Shown piece by piece: positions 25,648 through 34,217 of a DNA stretch of 64,000 bases (positions within the stretch are counted from its first letter, which is position 1; every line of letters starts with the position of its first letter). The position numbers were made by a program, and so were the translations under genes. This DNA comes from an uncultured Eubacteriales bacterium (GTDB lineage: Bacteria; Bacillota; Clostridia; Christensenellales; Aristaeellaceae). The stretch covers positions 1 through 64,000 of the forward strand of contig CADBNW010000110.1 of NCBI GenBank assembly GCA_902796025.1. Reading direction: 5' to 3'. The notes beneath the pieces are model-generated. The model saw nothing but the letters and a program-made list of their open reading frames with translations. It made no database searches and was not told the origin of the DNA.

Positions 25648-26792
25648 TTTTTACCTCCGCTGATGTGAGGCTTGACGCTTTCGAACATGTGCAGCTCACA
25701 TTCTATTTTTCCGTTGTAAAAGCGGCGTCTGCGCGAAGCGCGCTGGCCAAATTCCCTTTCAAAGCCCATATCCGCCGAAAAAGCGGCTACGCTCCAGCCG
25801 GGACAGCGGCGCGACATTTCGCCAAGCTGACGCGCTACGGCGTGGGCAACGCGCCTGTCGCCGATGCGCTCTCCGTAGGGGGGATTTGCGATGATCCAGC
25901 CCGGCTCACCACTCAAGGTAATGTCTCTTAGATCCGCCACATTCAGCTCGATCCGGCTGCCGAGGCCTGCCTGGCGGACGTGGCGCTTTGCAAGCTCGAT
26001 GGCGTTTGGATCGATGTCGGAGCCTGCAATATCGATTTTTCTTACCGCACACTCGTCGTAGCGGCTGACGGCCTCGCGCCTTTTCTGCTCAAGAAGCTGC
26101 TTGTCCACAAAGCCCCACTGCTCCATGGCAAAGGCGCGCCTTAAGCCCGGTGCGCGGCCAAGGGCGATAAAGGCCGCCTCTATGAGCAGCGTGCCAGTGC
26201 CGCAGCAGGGGTCGTACAGCGGCTGCCAGGGATGCCAGCTGCTGGTAAGGATCAAAGCCGCAGCAAGCGTTTCACGAAGCGGCGCTTCGCCGTTCCAGGT
26301 GCGGTAGCCGCGCTTTGAAAGCGGCTCGCCCGAAGCGTCCAGGCTGACGGTTACATGATCCTGCCGGATGTTTACGTCGATTTGCACAGTCTCCGCAGTT
26401 TCCGGAAGGGTCTTTAAACCGTAGCTTGCGCCAAGCCGTTCGGCAATTGCTTTTTTAGTAATGGACTGGCAGTCCGACGGGCTCATCAGCGTGCTTTTGA
26501 CGCAGTGTGCCCTCACGGGGAAGGCCCCTTCGCTGGAAATATAATCCGCCCAGGGGATGGCTCTGACGTCCTCGAACAATTCGTCAAAGCTGCGGGCGTC
26601 AAATTCCGCCACCAGCAGATGCACATGATCCGCTGTGCGCAGCCAGAGATTGGCCTGCATGCCAAGGGCAAGATCGCCCTCGAAGGATGCGCCGCCAACG
26701 TTTAGGACGTTGATGTTTTGAGCGCCCAGGCGCTTGAGATCCCGACCGGTCAGCCCCTCCATGCCAAAGGCTGCTGAGGCGATCCACTTCAT
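25644..26792 (-). CDS. THUMP-domain RNA guanine-N2 methyltransferase (RlmL N-terminal-half/YpsC type)
   Basis: A 382-residue class I SAM-dependent methyltransferase. Residues 1-155 hold a ferredoxin-like and THUMP RNA-binding part; the catalytic part has DPCCGTGTLLIEAA (SAM loop), AGSDIDPNAIELAK and the N2-guanine signature IIANPPYGERI. It likely modifies 23S rRNA like Bacillus YpsC. The ATG at 26792 has GAGG upstream. It is the first gene of a four-gene minus-strand run and its stop overlaps the next start by four bases, an odd partner for a glycosidase-like gene. Confidence 0.88.
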   Translation of the reverse strand: MKWIASAAFGMEGLTGRDLKRLGAQNINVLNVGGASFEGDLALGMQANLWLRTADHVHLLVAEFDARSFDELFEDVRAIPWADYISSEGAFPVRAHCVKSTLMSPSDCQSITKKAIAERLGASYGLKTLPETAETVQIDVNIRQDHVTVSLDASGEPLSKRGYRTWNGEAPLRETLAAALILTSSWHPWQPLYDPCCGTGTLLIEAAFIALGRAPGLRRAFAMEQWGFVDKQLLEQKRREAVSRYDECAVRKIDIAGSDIDPNAIELAKRHVRQAGLGSRIELNVADLRDITLSGEPGWIIANPPYGERIGDRRVAHAVARQLGEMSRRCPGWSVAAFSADMGFEREFGQRASRRRRFYNGKIECELHMFESVKPHISGGKK

Positions 26793-26872
26793 ATCAAATA
26801 CCTCGTATCTGCTCTGCGCTGTACCGCCAAATATTGGAGGCGTGCTTGACAGGGCATAATATGTCAAGTGAT

Positions 26873-26901
26873 ATTATAGCATCATGTGTCGAAAGATACA
26901 A
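26873..26901 (-). promoter_or_regulatory. Promoter of the methyltransferase operon
   Basis: TTGTAT (26896-26901), 17-base spacer, TATAAT (26873-26878). Confidence 0.6.
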
Positions 26902-26990
26902 CTTGTATTTCAATATTTTTTCAAAAGATGTAGCTATATTTACAGTTTAATTACAAATAGATTGCATAGCTATTTTGTTTAGAATGAAAA

Positions 26991-27021
26991 TGAGCATACG
27001 GGCTCAGTGCACGTATGCTCA
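26991..27021 (-). terminator. Terminator after the aldo-keto reductase gene
   Basis: Perfect stem TGAGCATACG/CGTATGCTCA with an 11-base loop, followed on the minus strand by TTTTCATTC. Confidence 0.75.
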
Positions 27022-27045
27022 TCGGTTTTATTGGGGCGCTCAGCT

Positions 27046-28038
27046 TCAGTCTGCCAGGATCTCGTCGATCGCCTTTAATTCTTCATTGGTAAAAGCAGTA
27101 TTGTGAACGGCCTGCACGTTTTCAACGATTTGTTCGGGACGGCTTGCGCCGATCAGCGCGGAGGTCACGACCTCGTCACGCAGCACCCAGCTCAGGGCAA
27201 GCTGCGAAAGCTTCTGGCCTCGGGCTTCAGCGATCTTTGCAAGGCGCGCGACCTTATCCAGCTTTTCCGGTGTGATGCCTTCGGGCTTTAAGTATCTGGG
27301 ATCCTTGCTGGCACGTGAATCTGCCGGGATGCCGTTTAAGTATTTGCCGGTCAGAACGCCGTTGGCCAGGGGGGCAAAGCAGATGCAGCCCACGCCCTTT
27401 TCGCGCAGCACATCGGTAAGGCCGTCCTCGATCCAGCGGTTCAGCATGGAATAGCTGGGCTGCTCGATCAGGCAGGGGGTGCCAAGCTGCTTTAGCGTAT
27501 CGATGGCGACGCGCGCCTGCTCGGGCTTGTAGTTTGAAATGCCGACATACAGGGCTTTGCCGCTTCTGACGATGCTGTCCAGCGCGCCCATGGTCTCCTC
27601 GATGGGGGTGTCGGGATCCGGACGGTGATGATAGAAGATGTCCACATAGTCCAGATGCATGCGCTTCAGCGACTGATCGAGGGAGGCGATCAGATATTTT
27701 CGGCTGCCGTGATCGCCGTAGGGGCCCTTCCACATGTCGTAGCCGGCCTTGGTGGAAATGACCAGCTCATCGCGGTGGGTGTGCCAGTCGATATCCATGT
27801 GCATTCCGAAATTCTGTTCCGCGCCGCCGTAAGGGGGACCGTAGTTGTTTGCAAGGTCGAAGTGGGTGATGCCGTTATCGAAGGCGGTGCGCAGCAGGCT
27901 TTGCTGTACGCCAAAGGGGGTGATATCGCCAAAGTTGTGCCACAGGCCAAGGGACAGCGCGGGCAGCATGAGACCGCTTCTTCCGCAGCGACGGTAGACC
28001 ATACTGTCGTACCGGCCTTCATTTGGAACATAAGCCAT
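27046..28038 (-). CDS. Aldo/keto reductase, YghZ type
   Basis: A 330-residue NADPH-dependent oxidoreductase. The catalytic Asp and Tyr are in HFDLANNYGPPYGGAE, Lys in STKAGYDMWKGP and His in DIFYHHRPDPDTP. The GPPYGSAE-like insertion and the WKGPYGDHGSRKYL stretch place it with E. coli YghZ, which reduces L-glyceraldehyde-3-phosphate and methylglyoxal. The end carries the cofactor segment SALIGASRPEQIVENV. AGGAGGG precedes the ATG. It is a single-gene unit with its own promoter and terminator. Confidence 0.88.
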   Translation of the reverse strand: MAYVPNEGRYDSMVYRRCGRSGLMLPALSLGLWHNFGDITPFGVQQSLLRTAFDNGITHFDLANNYGPPYGGAEQNFGMHMDIDWHTHRDELVISTKAGYDMWKGPYGDHGSRKYLIASLDQSLKRMHLDYVDIFYHHRPDPDTPIEETMGALDSIVRSGKALYVGISNYKPEQARVAIDTLKQLGTPCLIEQPSYSMLNRWIEDGLTDVLREKGVGCICFAPLANGVLTGKYLNGIPADSRASKDPRYLKPEGITPEKLDKVARLAKIAEARGQKLSQLALSWVLRDEVVTSALIGASRPEQIVENVQAVHNTAFTNEELKAIDEILAD

Positions 28039-28079
28039 GAACAGACCCTCCTGATTCTTTTTGTTTTATCTATTTATAT

Positions 28080-28108
28080 ATTCTACACGCATCCGCACGC
28101 CGTGTCAA
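28080..28108 (-). promoter_or_regulatory. Promoter of the aldo/keto reductase gene
   Basis: TTGACA (28103-28108), 17-base spacer, TAGAAT (28080-28085). Confidence 0.7.
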
Positions 28109-28188
28109 ATGAATGATGCCTATTTCTGCGCTTCCATCAGAGCTTCAGAAAAGCAATTATTAAAATATTTGACTATTTTGAAATAATA

Positions 28189-28217
28189 TTGTAATATTTG
28201 TCACAGAGTAGTATAAT
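28189..28217 (+). promoter_or_regulatory. Promoter of the triple zinc-site-like membrane protein
   Basis: TTGTAA (28189-28194), 17 bases, TATAAT (28212-28217). A second candidate, TTGACT with TAATAT 17 bases on, overlaps it just upstream. Confidence 0.6.
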
Positions 28218-28252
28218 ACGTTCATGCTTATAACACTGAGGATGGTTGAAAT

Positions 28253-29629
28253 ATGCTGGGCACATACAGAGAGAACTATTTAAAACGTCCAAACGCGGGC
28301 CTTAGGCAGGGCGGCTCGGTGAGCGGCTTTTTTGAGCGCACCGAGAAGCGCTCGCCCTATGTCCGCCCGGATTATACGCAGCGGCATTCCGCTCAGCAGC
28401 AAAGCAACGTGGGCTTTACCTGCCTTACGCTTTTGCTGCTTTTGCTTGTATACCCGCTGGGACTGGTTTTGCTCTGGAATCGCAAAAACCGCTTCTCCTC
28501 GGGCATAAAAATGCTTTTGACCATGGCGGCCGCCATCGCGTTTTGCATCATGCTGGTGTTTGCGGCCAATGTGGAAACCGACAATCCCAGGATCGCCGCA
28601 GTGCAGGAGTATGTGAATCAGGGCCTCGACTGGGTCTACGAGCATACAAACGCAGCGCTTACGTCCCTTGGCGGAACGGCGGAGAACGTCGGAGAGGAAT
28701 TTGGCACCAGGCTTTCCTACATTTGGGAAAACGTCGGCCCAAACGCTGCCAAGGCGGGCGTGAGTTTGCTTAGCGATACGGCAACGGACGTGCGCAAGAT
28801 CAAGCAGTCTCTGCCCAAGGCCCTGCTTTCCGCGATGAAGAACTACGTCGGCTATACCGAGCCCAAGCAGACCCAGGAGCCCAGGACGCAAAACCCGCTG
28901 GCCGGGATCGTGCTTACCAGCCCCACGCCCGCGCCGACCCGCATGCTGGCCGCAACGCCCGTGCCCACGCTGGCGCCTACGCCGGAGCCCACGCCTACGC
29001 CCATGCCCGTGGACCTGCCCGAAATCAGGGACGTAGCGGAAGCACCCGTATACTACACGCCCGGCGGCACGTACTATCACCTGATCAGCAATTGTTCCGG
29101 CATGCTGGGCGCATCCTCGCACACGCTGAAGGAGGCCAAAGAGGCCAATAAGCAGGTATGCCCGCAGTGCAGCGTCGTTTCCACCGCGATGATGGAGCGC
29201 ACAGAAAAGGATTACCTCTGGGTGGACGCGAAAAACGTGGCGCACACCACGGACATCTGCCGCGACTTCTACAAGGGCACCTATCGCGTCATTCCCTTTG
29301 ACGACGTGTACGCGGGCCACTTCACCTACTGCCCCAAATGCCACGCGGACGTGTGCTTTGAGTATATGCGCCAGCACGATTCCGCCTATAACGTAAACGA
29401 AAGCGCGCTGGATCCCGTGACGAAGCTGATCTACGAATACGAAAAGACCGTGCCGGTTTACTATTCCAAGACCAGCAGATACTACCATTCCTCCAAGGAA
29501 TGCCAGCAGATGTACGACGACAAATACACCCACTCGCTATATGAAGCGCTGCACCAGGACGGCAAGAATCCCTGCCCCGAATGCAACCCCTTCAACGAGG
29601 GCGACGTAAGGGAAAAGCTTGCAAACTGA
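28253..29629 (+). CDS. Membrane protein with three H-x4-C-x21-23-C-x2-C repeats
   Basis: I do not recognise the family by name. The 458 residues comprise a basic cytosolic start, two membrane helices (54-75, 84-106), a helical stretch to about 200, a Pro-Thr linker (223-252) and three repeats. In each repeat a YH or AH histidine is followed after four residues by Cys and later by CPxC: His276/Cys281/Cys303/Cys306, His331/Cys336/Cys360/Cys363, His412/Cys417/Cys441/Cys444. Each looks like one zinc site, reminiscent of Ada-like metal domains. GAGGATGG precedes the ATG. The linker resembles that of the L,D-transpeptidase, so the repeats probably lie outside the membrane. Confidence 0.75.
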   Translation: MLGTYRENYLKRPNAGLRQGGSVSGFFERTEKRSPYVRPDYTQRHSAQQQSNVGFTCLTLLLLLLVYPLGLVLLWNRKNRFSSGIKMLLTMAAAIAFCIMLVFAANVETDNPRIAAVQEYVNQGLDWVYEHTNAALTSLGGTAENVGEEFGTRLSYIWENVGPNAAKAGVSLLSDTATDVRKIKQSLPKALLSAMKNYVGYTEPKQTQEPRTQNPLAGIVLTSPTPAPTRMLAATPVPTLAPTPEPTPTPMPVDLPEIRDVAEAPVYYTPGGTYYHLISNCSGMLGASSHTLKEAKEANKQVCPQCSVVSTAMMERTEKDYLWVDAKNVAHTTDICRDFYKGTYRVIPFDDVYAGHFTYCPKCHADVCFEYMRQHDSAYNVNESALDPVTKLIYEYEKTVPVYYSKTSRYYHSSKECQQMYDDKYTHSLYEALHQDGKNPCPECNPFNEGDVREKLAN

Positions 29630-29647
29630 CAAATGCAAGGGTAAGTC

Positions 29648-29676
29648 AAAGCCCCGCCGGTTCGGCGGGGCTTTTA
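29648..29676. terminator. Terminator between convergent genes
   Basis: Stem AAAGCCCCGCCG/CGGCGGGGCTTT with a three-base loop, followed by TTA on the plus strand and TTTGAC on the minus strand. Confidence 0.85.
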
Positions 29677-29696
29677 GCTTGCTTATGCTAATGATC

Positions 29697-30344
29697 TTAC
29701 GCGCGGGTGACGGATTCCATCATGCGCAGCATAATGGATTTCATATCTGCAAAGCGCGCAACGGGGCCGGAAAAGTTCATGCAGTAGATGCGGCGGTCGT
29801 AGGTGGCGATGATCGCAAAGCCCTGCATGGGCTCGCCGTTATCGTCGGTATAGGTGTATTCCGCGCTGTAGCCCTTGAACTTTACCAGCATATAATCGCG
29901 CGAGATGTTACCGTTCCAGGAAAAGTCCGTATAGACGGCCTCCATCTCAGCCATCAGCTGCTTGAATTCTGCGCGCATTTTGGAAGCGTCCGCTGCTTTG
30001 GACTTCTTTTTATTGACGAACGCGACGCGGAAGCCGCTTATGCCGTCCGGTGTCGGCTCAGAATAGACCCGGTAGCGCTCTCCGATGGCGGTCTGCTCCC
30101 AATGGGTGGGCACCATGTAGGTCATGCCGCGCTCCGCGTCGTTTTTCCACTGAAGCACGTATTGCGCAGAGGACAACAGCGGTATGGGCGTAGGGGTAGG
30201 CGCGGGCGTCACGACGGGCGTGGGCCGGGGCGTAGGGGTGGGCGTGGGGTCGGCGTTTTTCTTCGTCGCAGCCTCGGCGCTTTGCATCAGCAGCATAAGC
30301 ACAAAGCACAACGCGCACAGGAAGGAAAGACTTCGTTTATTCAT
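29697..30344 (-). CDS. Hypothetical exported protein with Pro-Thr linker
   Basis: A 215-residue protein: signal peptide about 1-25 (ending AEA-AT), a Pro-Thr linker (33-54) and a C-terminal alpha-beta domain of about 155 residues with YMVPTHWEQTAIGERYR at its start, reminiscent of small surface domains of the PsbP/DUF1795 sort that fold on a twisted sheet; I am not sure of that match. GAGAGGT precedes the ATG, which lies 11 bases after the murC stop, so it is probably read from the murC promoter. Function unknown. Confidence 0.6.
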   Translation of the reverse strand: MNKRSLSFLCALCFVLMLLMQSAEAATKKNADPTPTPTPRPTPVVTPAPTPTPIPLLSSAQYVLQWKNDAERGMTYMVPTHWEQTAIGERYRVYSEPTPDGISGFRVAFVNKKKSKAADASKMRAEFKQLMAEMEAVYTDFSWNGNISRDYMLVKFKGYSAEYTYTDDNGEPMQGFAIIATYDRRIYCMNFSGPVARFADMKSIMLRMMESVTRA

Positions 30345-30355
30345 GAAGGTACCTC

Positions 30356-31747
30356 TCAGGCTTTTGGGGTATCGCCGTGGGCGGCGATTTGTTCGTTCAA
30401 TAAATAGATGTCGCCGCAGCCAAGCGTTACCACGCTGTCGCCCGGCTGCCAGTGCGCGCGAAGATACGCCTCCGTGTCGTCAAAGGAAGGCGTAAGGTGC
30501 GCGTTCAGACCTTTTTTGAGCATCGCGTCTACAAGCATGCCGCTGTTGATGTCGCCGGGATCCACCTCGCGCGCGCCGCAGATGTCTGTAACGAGGATCT
30601 CGTCCGCGTCGTCAAAGCATTCGAGCCACTGGTGGAACAGGGTCTTCGTGCGGCTGTAGGTGTGGGGCTGTAAAACTGCCCACAGGCGTTTTTTCGCCTG
30701 CTTGCGCGCTACGCCAAGCACCGTGGCCGTTTCGGTGGGGTTGTGGCCGTAATCGGTGTAGACCTTTACGCCGTCGGTCACGCTGGTAAGATCGTATCTG
30801 CGCTCAACACCCGAAAAATCGGACAGCGCCTGTGCCACGACGCTCATGGGAAGCTGGGCGCGGTTTGCCACAGCGATGACGGCCAGCGCGTCCTTTAAGT
30901 TGTGCTCGCCGCCCACCTTCATCTGGATCTCGCACAGGGGGTGGCCAAAGTAGGTCGCCGTGAAATGCGCGCAACCGTCCTCGTCGTAGGAGACCTCCTC
31001 CGCGCGGATCATGTTTTGCGGCTGAAGGCCAAAGGTGCAGGTGTCGCATTCCAGGCTGTCCAATAGCTTATAGACCCTGGGATCGTCGCCGCAGCCAAAC
31101 ACGCAGCCGTCCTTTGGCACCAGGCGCGCAAAGCGCGCAAAGGCGTTTGTGATATCGTCGATATCCTTATAAAAGTCAAGGTGATCCTCGTCGATATTCA
31201 GTATGACTGCCTGATCCGGCAAAAAGCTTAAAAAGCTTGCGTTGTACTCGCAGGCCTCGCAGATGAAGGTCTCACCTTCGCCCAGCCGGGTCGAGCCGCC
31301 AAGCGCCGGGAATTCGCCGCCGATATGGATCGTGGGATCCTCGCCCGCCGCCATAAAGACCTGCGCCATCATGGCGGTGGTGGTGGTTTTGCCGTGGGTG
31401 CCGGAAATTGCGATGGCGTTTCCATAGTGCGCCATGATAAGGCCGATCAGCGTGCAGCGCTCGATCTGGGGAATGTTGTTTTCTTTTGCGTAGACGCGCT
31501 CGGGATTGGTTTCGGGGATGGCAGCGGAGTAAATGACCAAATCGCTGCCCGCCACGTTTTTGCCCTCGTGCCCCACGTAAATGGTGACGCCGATCTCCTT
31601 GAGCGCATCGGTTTTGTGATTGGCCGTTCTGTCGGAGCCGCTCACCTTGCAGCCGTGCCAGCTCATAAGCCGCGCAAGGCCGCTCATGGAGCTGCCGCCG
31701 ATGCCAATAAAGTATAGGTGTTTGCCGAAATAATCCTGTATATCCAT
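30356..31747 (-). CDS. murC: UDP-N-acetylmuramate--L-alanine ligase
   Basis: A 463-residue cytosolic Mur ligase that adds the first L-Ala to UDP-MurNAc in peptidoglycan synthesis. The N-terminal Rossmann part reads YFIGIGGSSMSGLA, the ATP loop is SGTHGKTTTTAMM, the central domain has NIDEDHLDFYKD, and the C-terminal domain has YTDYGHNPTE. Length is normal for MurC. The ATG at 31747 has AGGAGG; the longer frame to 31786 starts inside the promoter. It is divergent from purR and followed closely by an exported protein gene. Confidence 0.95.
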   Translation of the reverse strand: MDIQDYFGKHLYFIGIGGSSMSGLARLMSWHGCKVSGSDRTANHKTDALKEIGVTIYVGHEGKNVAGSDLVIYSAAIPETNPERVYAKENNIPQIERCTLIGLIMAHYGNAIAISGTHGKTTTTAMMAQVFMAAGEDPTIHIGGEFPALGGSTRLGEGETFICEACEYNASFLSFLPDQAVILNIDEDHLDFYKDIDDITNAFARFARLVPKDGCVFGCGDDPRVYKLLDSLECDTCTFGLQPQNMIRAEEVSYDEDGCAHFTATYFGHPLCEIQMKVGGEHNLKDALAVIAVANRAQLPMSVVAQALSDFSGVERRYDLTSVTDGVKVYTDYGHNPTETATVLGVARKQAKKRLWAVLQPHTYSRTKTLFHQWLECFDDADEILVTDICGAREVDPGDINSGMLVDAMLKKGLNAHLTPSFDDTEAYLRAHWQPGDSVVTLGCGDIYLLNEQIAAHGDTPKA

Positions 31748-31774
31748 TTTATCCTCCTGATTGTATACTTTTAT

Positions 31775-31803
31775 ATTATACACCATTTGGCCAGCTTCTT
31801 CAA
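31775..31803 (-). promoter_or_regulatory. Promoter of murC
   Basis: TTGAAG (31798-31803), 17-base spacer, TATAAT (31775-31780), about 28 bases before the start codon. Confidence 0.75.
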
Positions 31804-31886
31804 CCTCATTTTTTGACGACGGTTAAAATAATATTCAGAATTCGATAAAGCTTGGCGGAAAGATATAAAACTTAGCAAATCCGTAT

Positions 31887-31916
31887 TATAATGGATTTAA
31901 GAATCCGAACGTTCGG
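31887..31916 (+). promoter_or_regulatory. -10 element and PurR-box palindrome of purR
   Basis: TATAAT at 31887-31892 is followed by the palindrome CCGAACGTTCGG at 31905-31916, flanked by AT on both sides. CCGAAC with AT flanks is the half-site known for Bacillus PurR. Here two half-sites abut head to head just downstream of the transcription start, where a bound repressor would block purR itself. The -35 region is weak. Confidence 0.65.
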
Positions 31917-31931
31917 AATTGGAGGGGCACC

Positions 31932-32786
31932 ATGGAACATATACGGCGAACGGAACGCCTGGCAGTGATTTCCCAGATCCTGCTGACCAACCCAAACCGT
32001 TTATACAACTTAAATGAATTTGGGCAGATGCTGAATGCGGCAAAATCCTCCATCAGCGAGGACATCGAGCTGCTTGCCGAGGCGTGCGAAAAATACGGCG
32101 TAGGCGCAGTGGAAACGATCCCCGGCGCAGCGGGCGGCGTGCGCTACCGTCCCCGCGTCTCAAAGGAGAAAGCGGCCCAAATCGTTTCTTCCGTCGCCAA
32201 AAAGCTTTCCGAGCCCGGCAGACTGCTGCCCGGAAGCTTTTTGTACAGCTCGGACGTTGCAAGCGATCCCGAGATCACGCGGCAGCTGGCAAGCGTCGTG
32301 GCGGCAAAATACATGGGCAACGTTCCCGATTTTGTGCTGACGATGGAAACCAAGGGCATCCCCTTTGCGCTTATGACGGCGCAGGCGCTTGGCGCGGGGC
32401 TTGTGATCGCGCGCAGGGATTCCAAAGCCTACGAGGGCAGCGCGGTAAAGATCAACTATATCTCCGGCTCCGACAACGAGCGAGTGGATACGATGGCCAT
32501 TTCCCGCCGCGCCGTAAAAGCGGGGCAGAAGGCGCTGATCGTGGACGATTTCGCCAAGGGCGGCGGCACGCTGCAGGGCATGACGGAAATGATGCACGAA
32601 TGTCAGATCGAGGTGGTGGGCGTAGAGGTGATGATCGCAACGCGCCAGCCGAAGGTAAAGCTGTGCAAGGACGTATCGTCCCTGATGTGGCTAAACGGCA
32701 TCGACCGCCTGACGGCCTCCTGCGACGTGGTGCCAGACGAAAGATACCTGATGGACGCAGCGTCCGAGGGAAAGGTTGAACCTTAA
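31932..32786 (+). CDS. purR: Pur operon repressor
   Basis: A 284-residue Bacillus-type PurR. Residues 1-75 form a winged helix with LYNLNEFGQMLNAAKSSISE; the rest is a phosphoribosyltransferase-like domain with the PRPP loop ALIVDDFAKGGGT and the TKGIPFA strand. In Bacillus it represses purine genes and is released by PRPP. GGAGGGG precedes the ATG. The palindromic CCGAAC/GTTCGG site 15 bases upstream suggests autoregulation. It is followed 48 bases on by the M18 aminopeptidase gene, and is divergent from murC. Confidence 0.92.
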   Translation: MEHIRRTERLAVISQILLTNPNRLYNLNEFGQMLNAAKSSISEDIELLAEACEKYGVGAVETIPGAAGGVRYRPRVSKEKAAQIVSSVAKKLSEPGRLLPGSFLYSSDVASDPEITRQLASVVAAKYMGNVPDFVLTMETKGIPFALMTAQALGAGLVIARRDSKAYEGSAVKINYISGSDNERVDTMAISRRAVKAGQKALIVDDFAKGGGTLQGMTEMMHECQIEVVGVEVMIATRQPKVKLCKDVSSLMWLNGIDRLTASCDVVPDERYLMDAASEGKVEP

Positions 32787-32834
32787 CACGGGCGGTAGTA
32801 TAATCTTTTAAACCTTTAAAGGAGGGATTTGGTT

Positions 32835-34217
32835 ATGGAACGCGTAAACGCATGGAAAACCTATGACGAAAACGAGCTTAAACAGGTAATGGCGCTGGGC
32901 GAAAGCTATAAGGCCTATCTTGGCGCGGGAAAGACCGAGCGTGAATGTGTAAAGGAAGCGGTAAAGCTTGCAAAAAAACACGGCTTTAAAGATATGGCCG
33001 CGCGCATCGCTTCCGGAAAAGCCTTAAAAGCGGGCGAAAAGCTCTACTATACGCACATGGACAAGTGCATCATGCTGTTCATCGTGGGCAGCGAAAAGCT
33101 GGAAAAGGGCCTGAACATCATCGGCGCGCACATCGACTCTCCGCGCCTGGACGTTAAGCAGAACCCCCTGTACGAAACCGAGTCGCTTGTCTACATGGAT
33201 ACGCACTACTACGGCGGCATCAAGAGCTTCCAGTGGCTGACGCTTCCCCTTGCCATACACGGAGTAGTCGTCAAAAAGGACGGCAGCGTGATCGAGCTGA
33301 ACGTAGGCGAGGACGAGAAGGATCCCGTATTCTGCATCAGCGACATCCTGCCGCACCTTGGACAGGATCAGATGAAGAAGAGCGCCGCAGAGTTTATCGA
33401 CGGCGAGCAGCTGGATCTGATCATCGGCTCCTGCCCACTGAAGGACGAAGACAAGGACGCGGTAAAGGCCAACGTGCTTGCGCTGCTCAAGGAGCGCTAT
33501 GGCTTTGAGGAGGAGGACTTCCTCTCTGCAGAGCTCGAGATCGTGCCGGCCGGCAAACCCCGCGACCTGGGCTTTGACCGTTCCATGGTGCTTGGTTACG
33601 GCCACGACGACCGCATCTGCGCCTGGGCGCAGCTGGAGGCCATGTTTGAAATCGACCAAGTGCCCCAAAAGACCGTCGCCTGCATTTTGACCGACAAAGA
33701 GGAAATCGGTTCCGTGGGCGCAACGGGCATGCGCGCCAGGTATTTTGAAAACGCGATCGCAGAGCTTATGGAGCTTGCGGGCGAAGGCGGAGACCTCAAG
33801 CTGCGTAGAGCCCTTGCTTCTTCCAGCATGCTGTCCTGTGACGTATCGGCGGGCTTTGACCCGGCGTTTGCGGGCGCATTTGAAAAGAAGAACGCCGCCT
33901 TCCTCGGCAAGGGCGTATGCTTCAACAAGTTTACCGGCTCCCGCGGAAAGAGCGGCTCCAACGACGCGAACGCGGAATTCATGGCCAAGTGCCGCGCCAT
34001 CATGGATGACAACGGCGTAAAATTCCAGACTGCGGAGCTGGGCAAGGTAAATCAGGGCGGCGGCGGCACCATCGCCTACATCTGCGCCCTGTACGGGATG
34101 AACGTGATCGACTCTGGCGTTGCGGTTTTGTCCATGCACGCGCCCTGGGAGATCATTTCCAAGGCGGATCTTTACGAGTCTGTCAAGGCCTATAAGGCGT
34201 TTGCGCTGAACGCGTAA
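32835..34217 (+). CDS. M18 family aminopeptidase
   Basis: A 460-residue di-zinc aminopeptidase of the aspartyl/DAP2-type M18 family. Ligand segments in order are NIIGAHIDSPRLD, LGYGHDDR, TDKEEIGSVGATG with the general-base Glu pair, CDVSAGFDP and LSMHAPWEI. It would release N-terminal residues from peptides in the cytosol, probably as a large tetrahedral oligomer. AGGAGGG lies nine bases before the ATG at 32835; the TTG at 32829 is too close to it. Its stop TAA shares one base with the ATG of the PHP gene, so the two are coupled. Confidence 0.92.
   Translation: MERVNAWKTYDENELKQVMALGESYKAYLGAGKTERECVKEAVKLAKKHGFKDMAARIASGKALKAGEKLYYTHMDKCIMLFIVGSEKLEKGLNIIGAHIDSPRLDVKQNPLYETESLVYMDTHYYGGIKSFQWLTLPLAIHGVVVKKDGSVIELNVGEDEKDPVFCISDILPHLGQDQMKKSAAEFIDGEQLDLIIGSCPLKDEDKDAVKANVLALLKERYGFEEEDFLSAELEIVPAGKPRDLGFDRSMVLGYGHDDRICAWAQLEAMFEIDQVPQKTVACILTDKEEIGSVGATGMRARYFENAIAELMELAGEGGDLKLRRALASSSMLSCDVSAGFDPAFAGAFEKKNAAFLGKGVCFNKFTGSRGKSGSNDANAEFMAKCRAIMDDNGVKFQTAELGKVNQGGGGTIAYICALYGMNVIDSGVAVLSMHAPWEIISKADLYESVKAYKAFALNA

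Noticed and set aside
28280..29533. 417-codon minus-strand open frame
   Set aside because: It is antisense to the triple-repeat membrane protein, with Arg/Gly-rich low-complexity translation.
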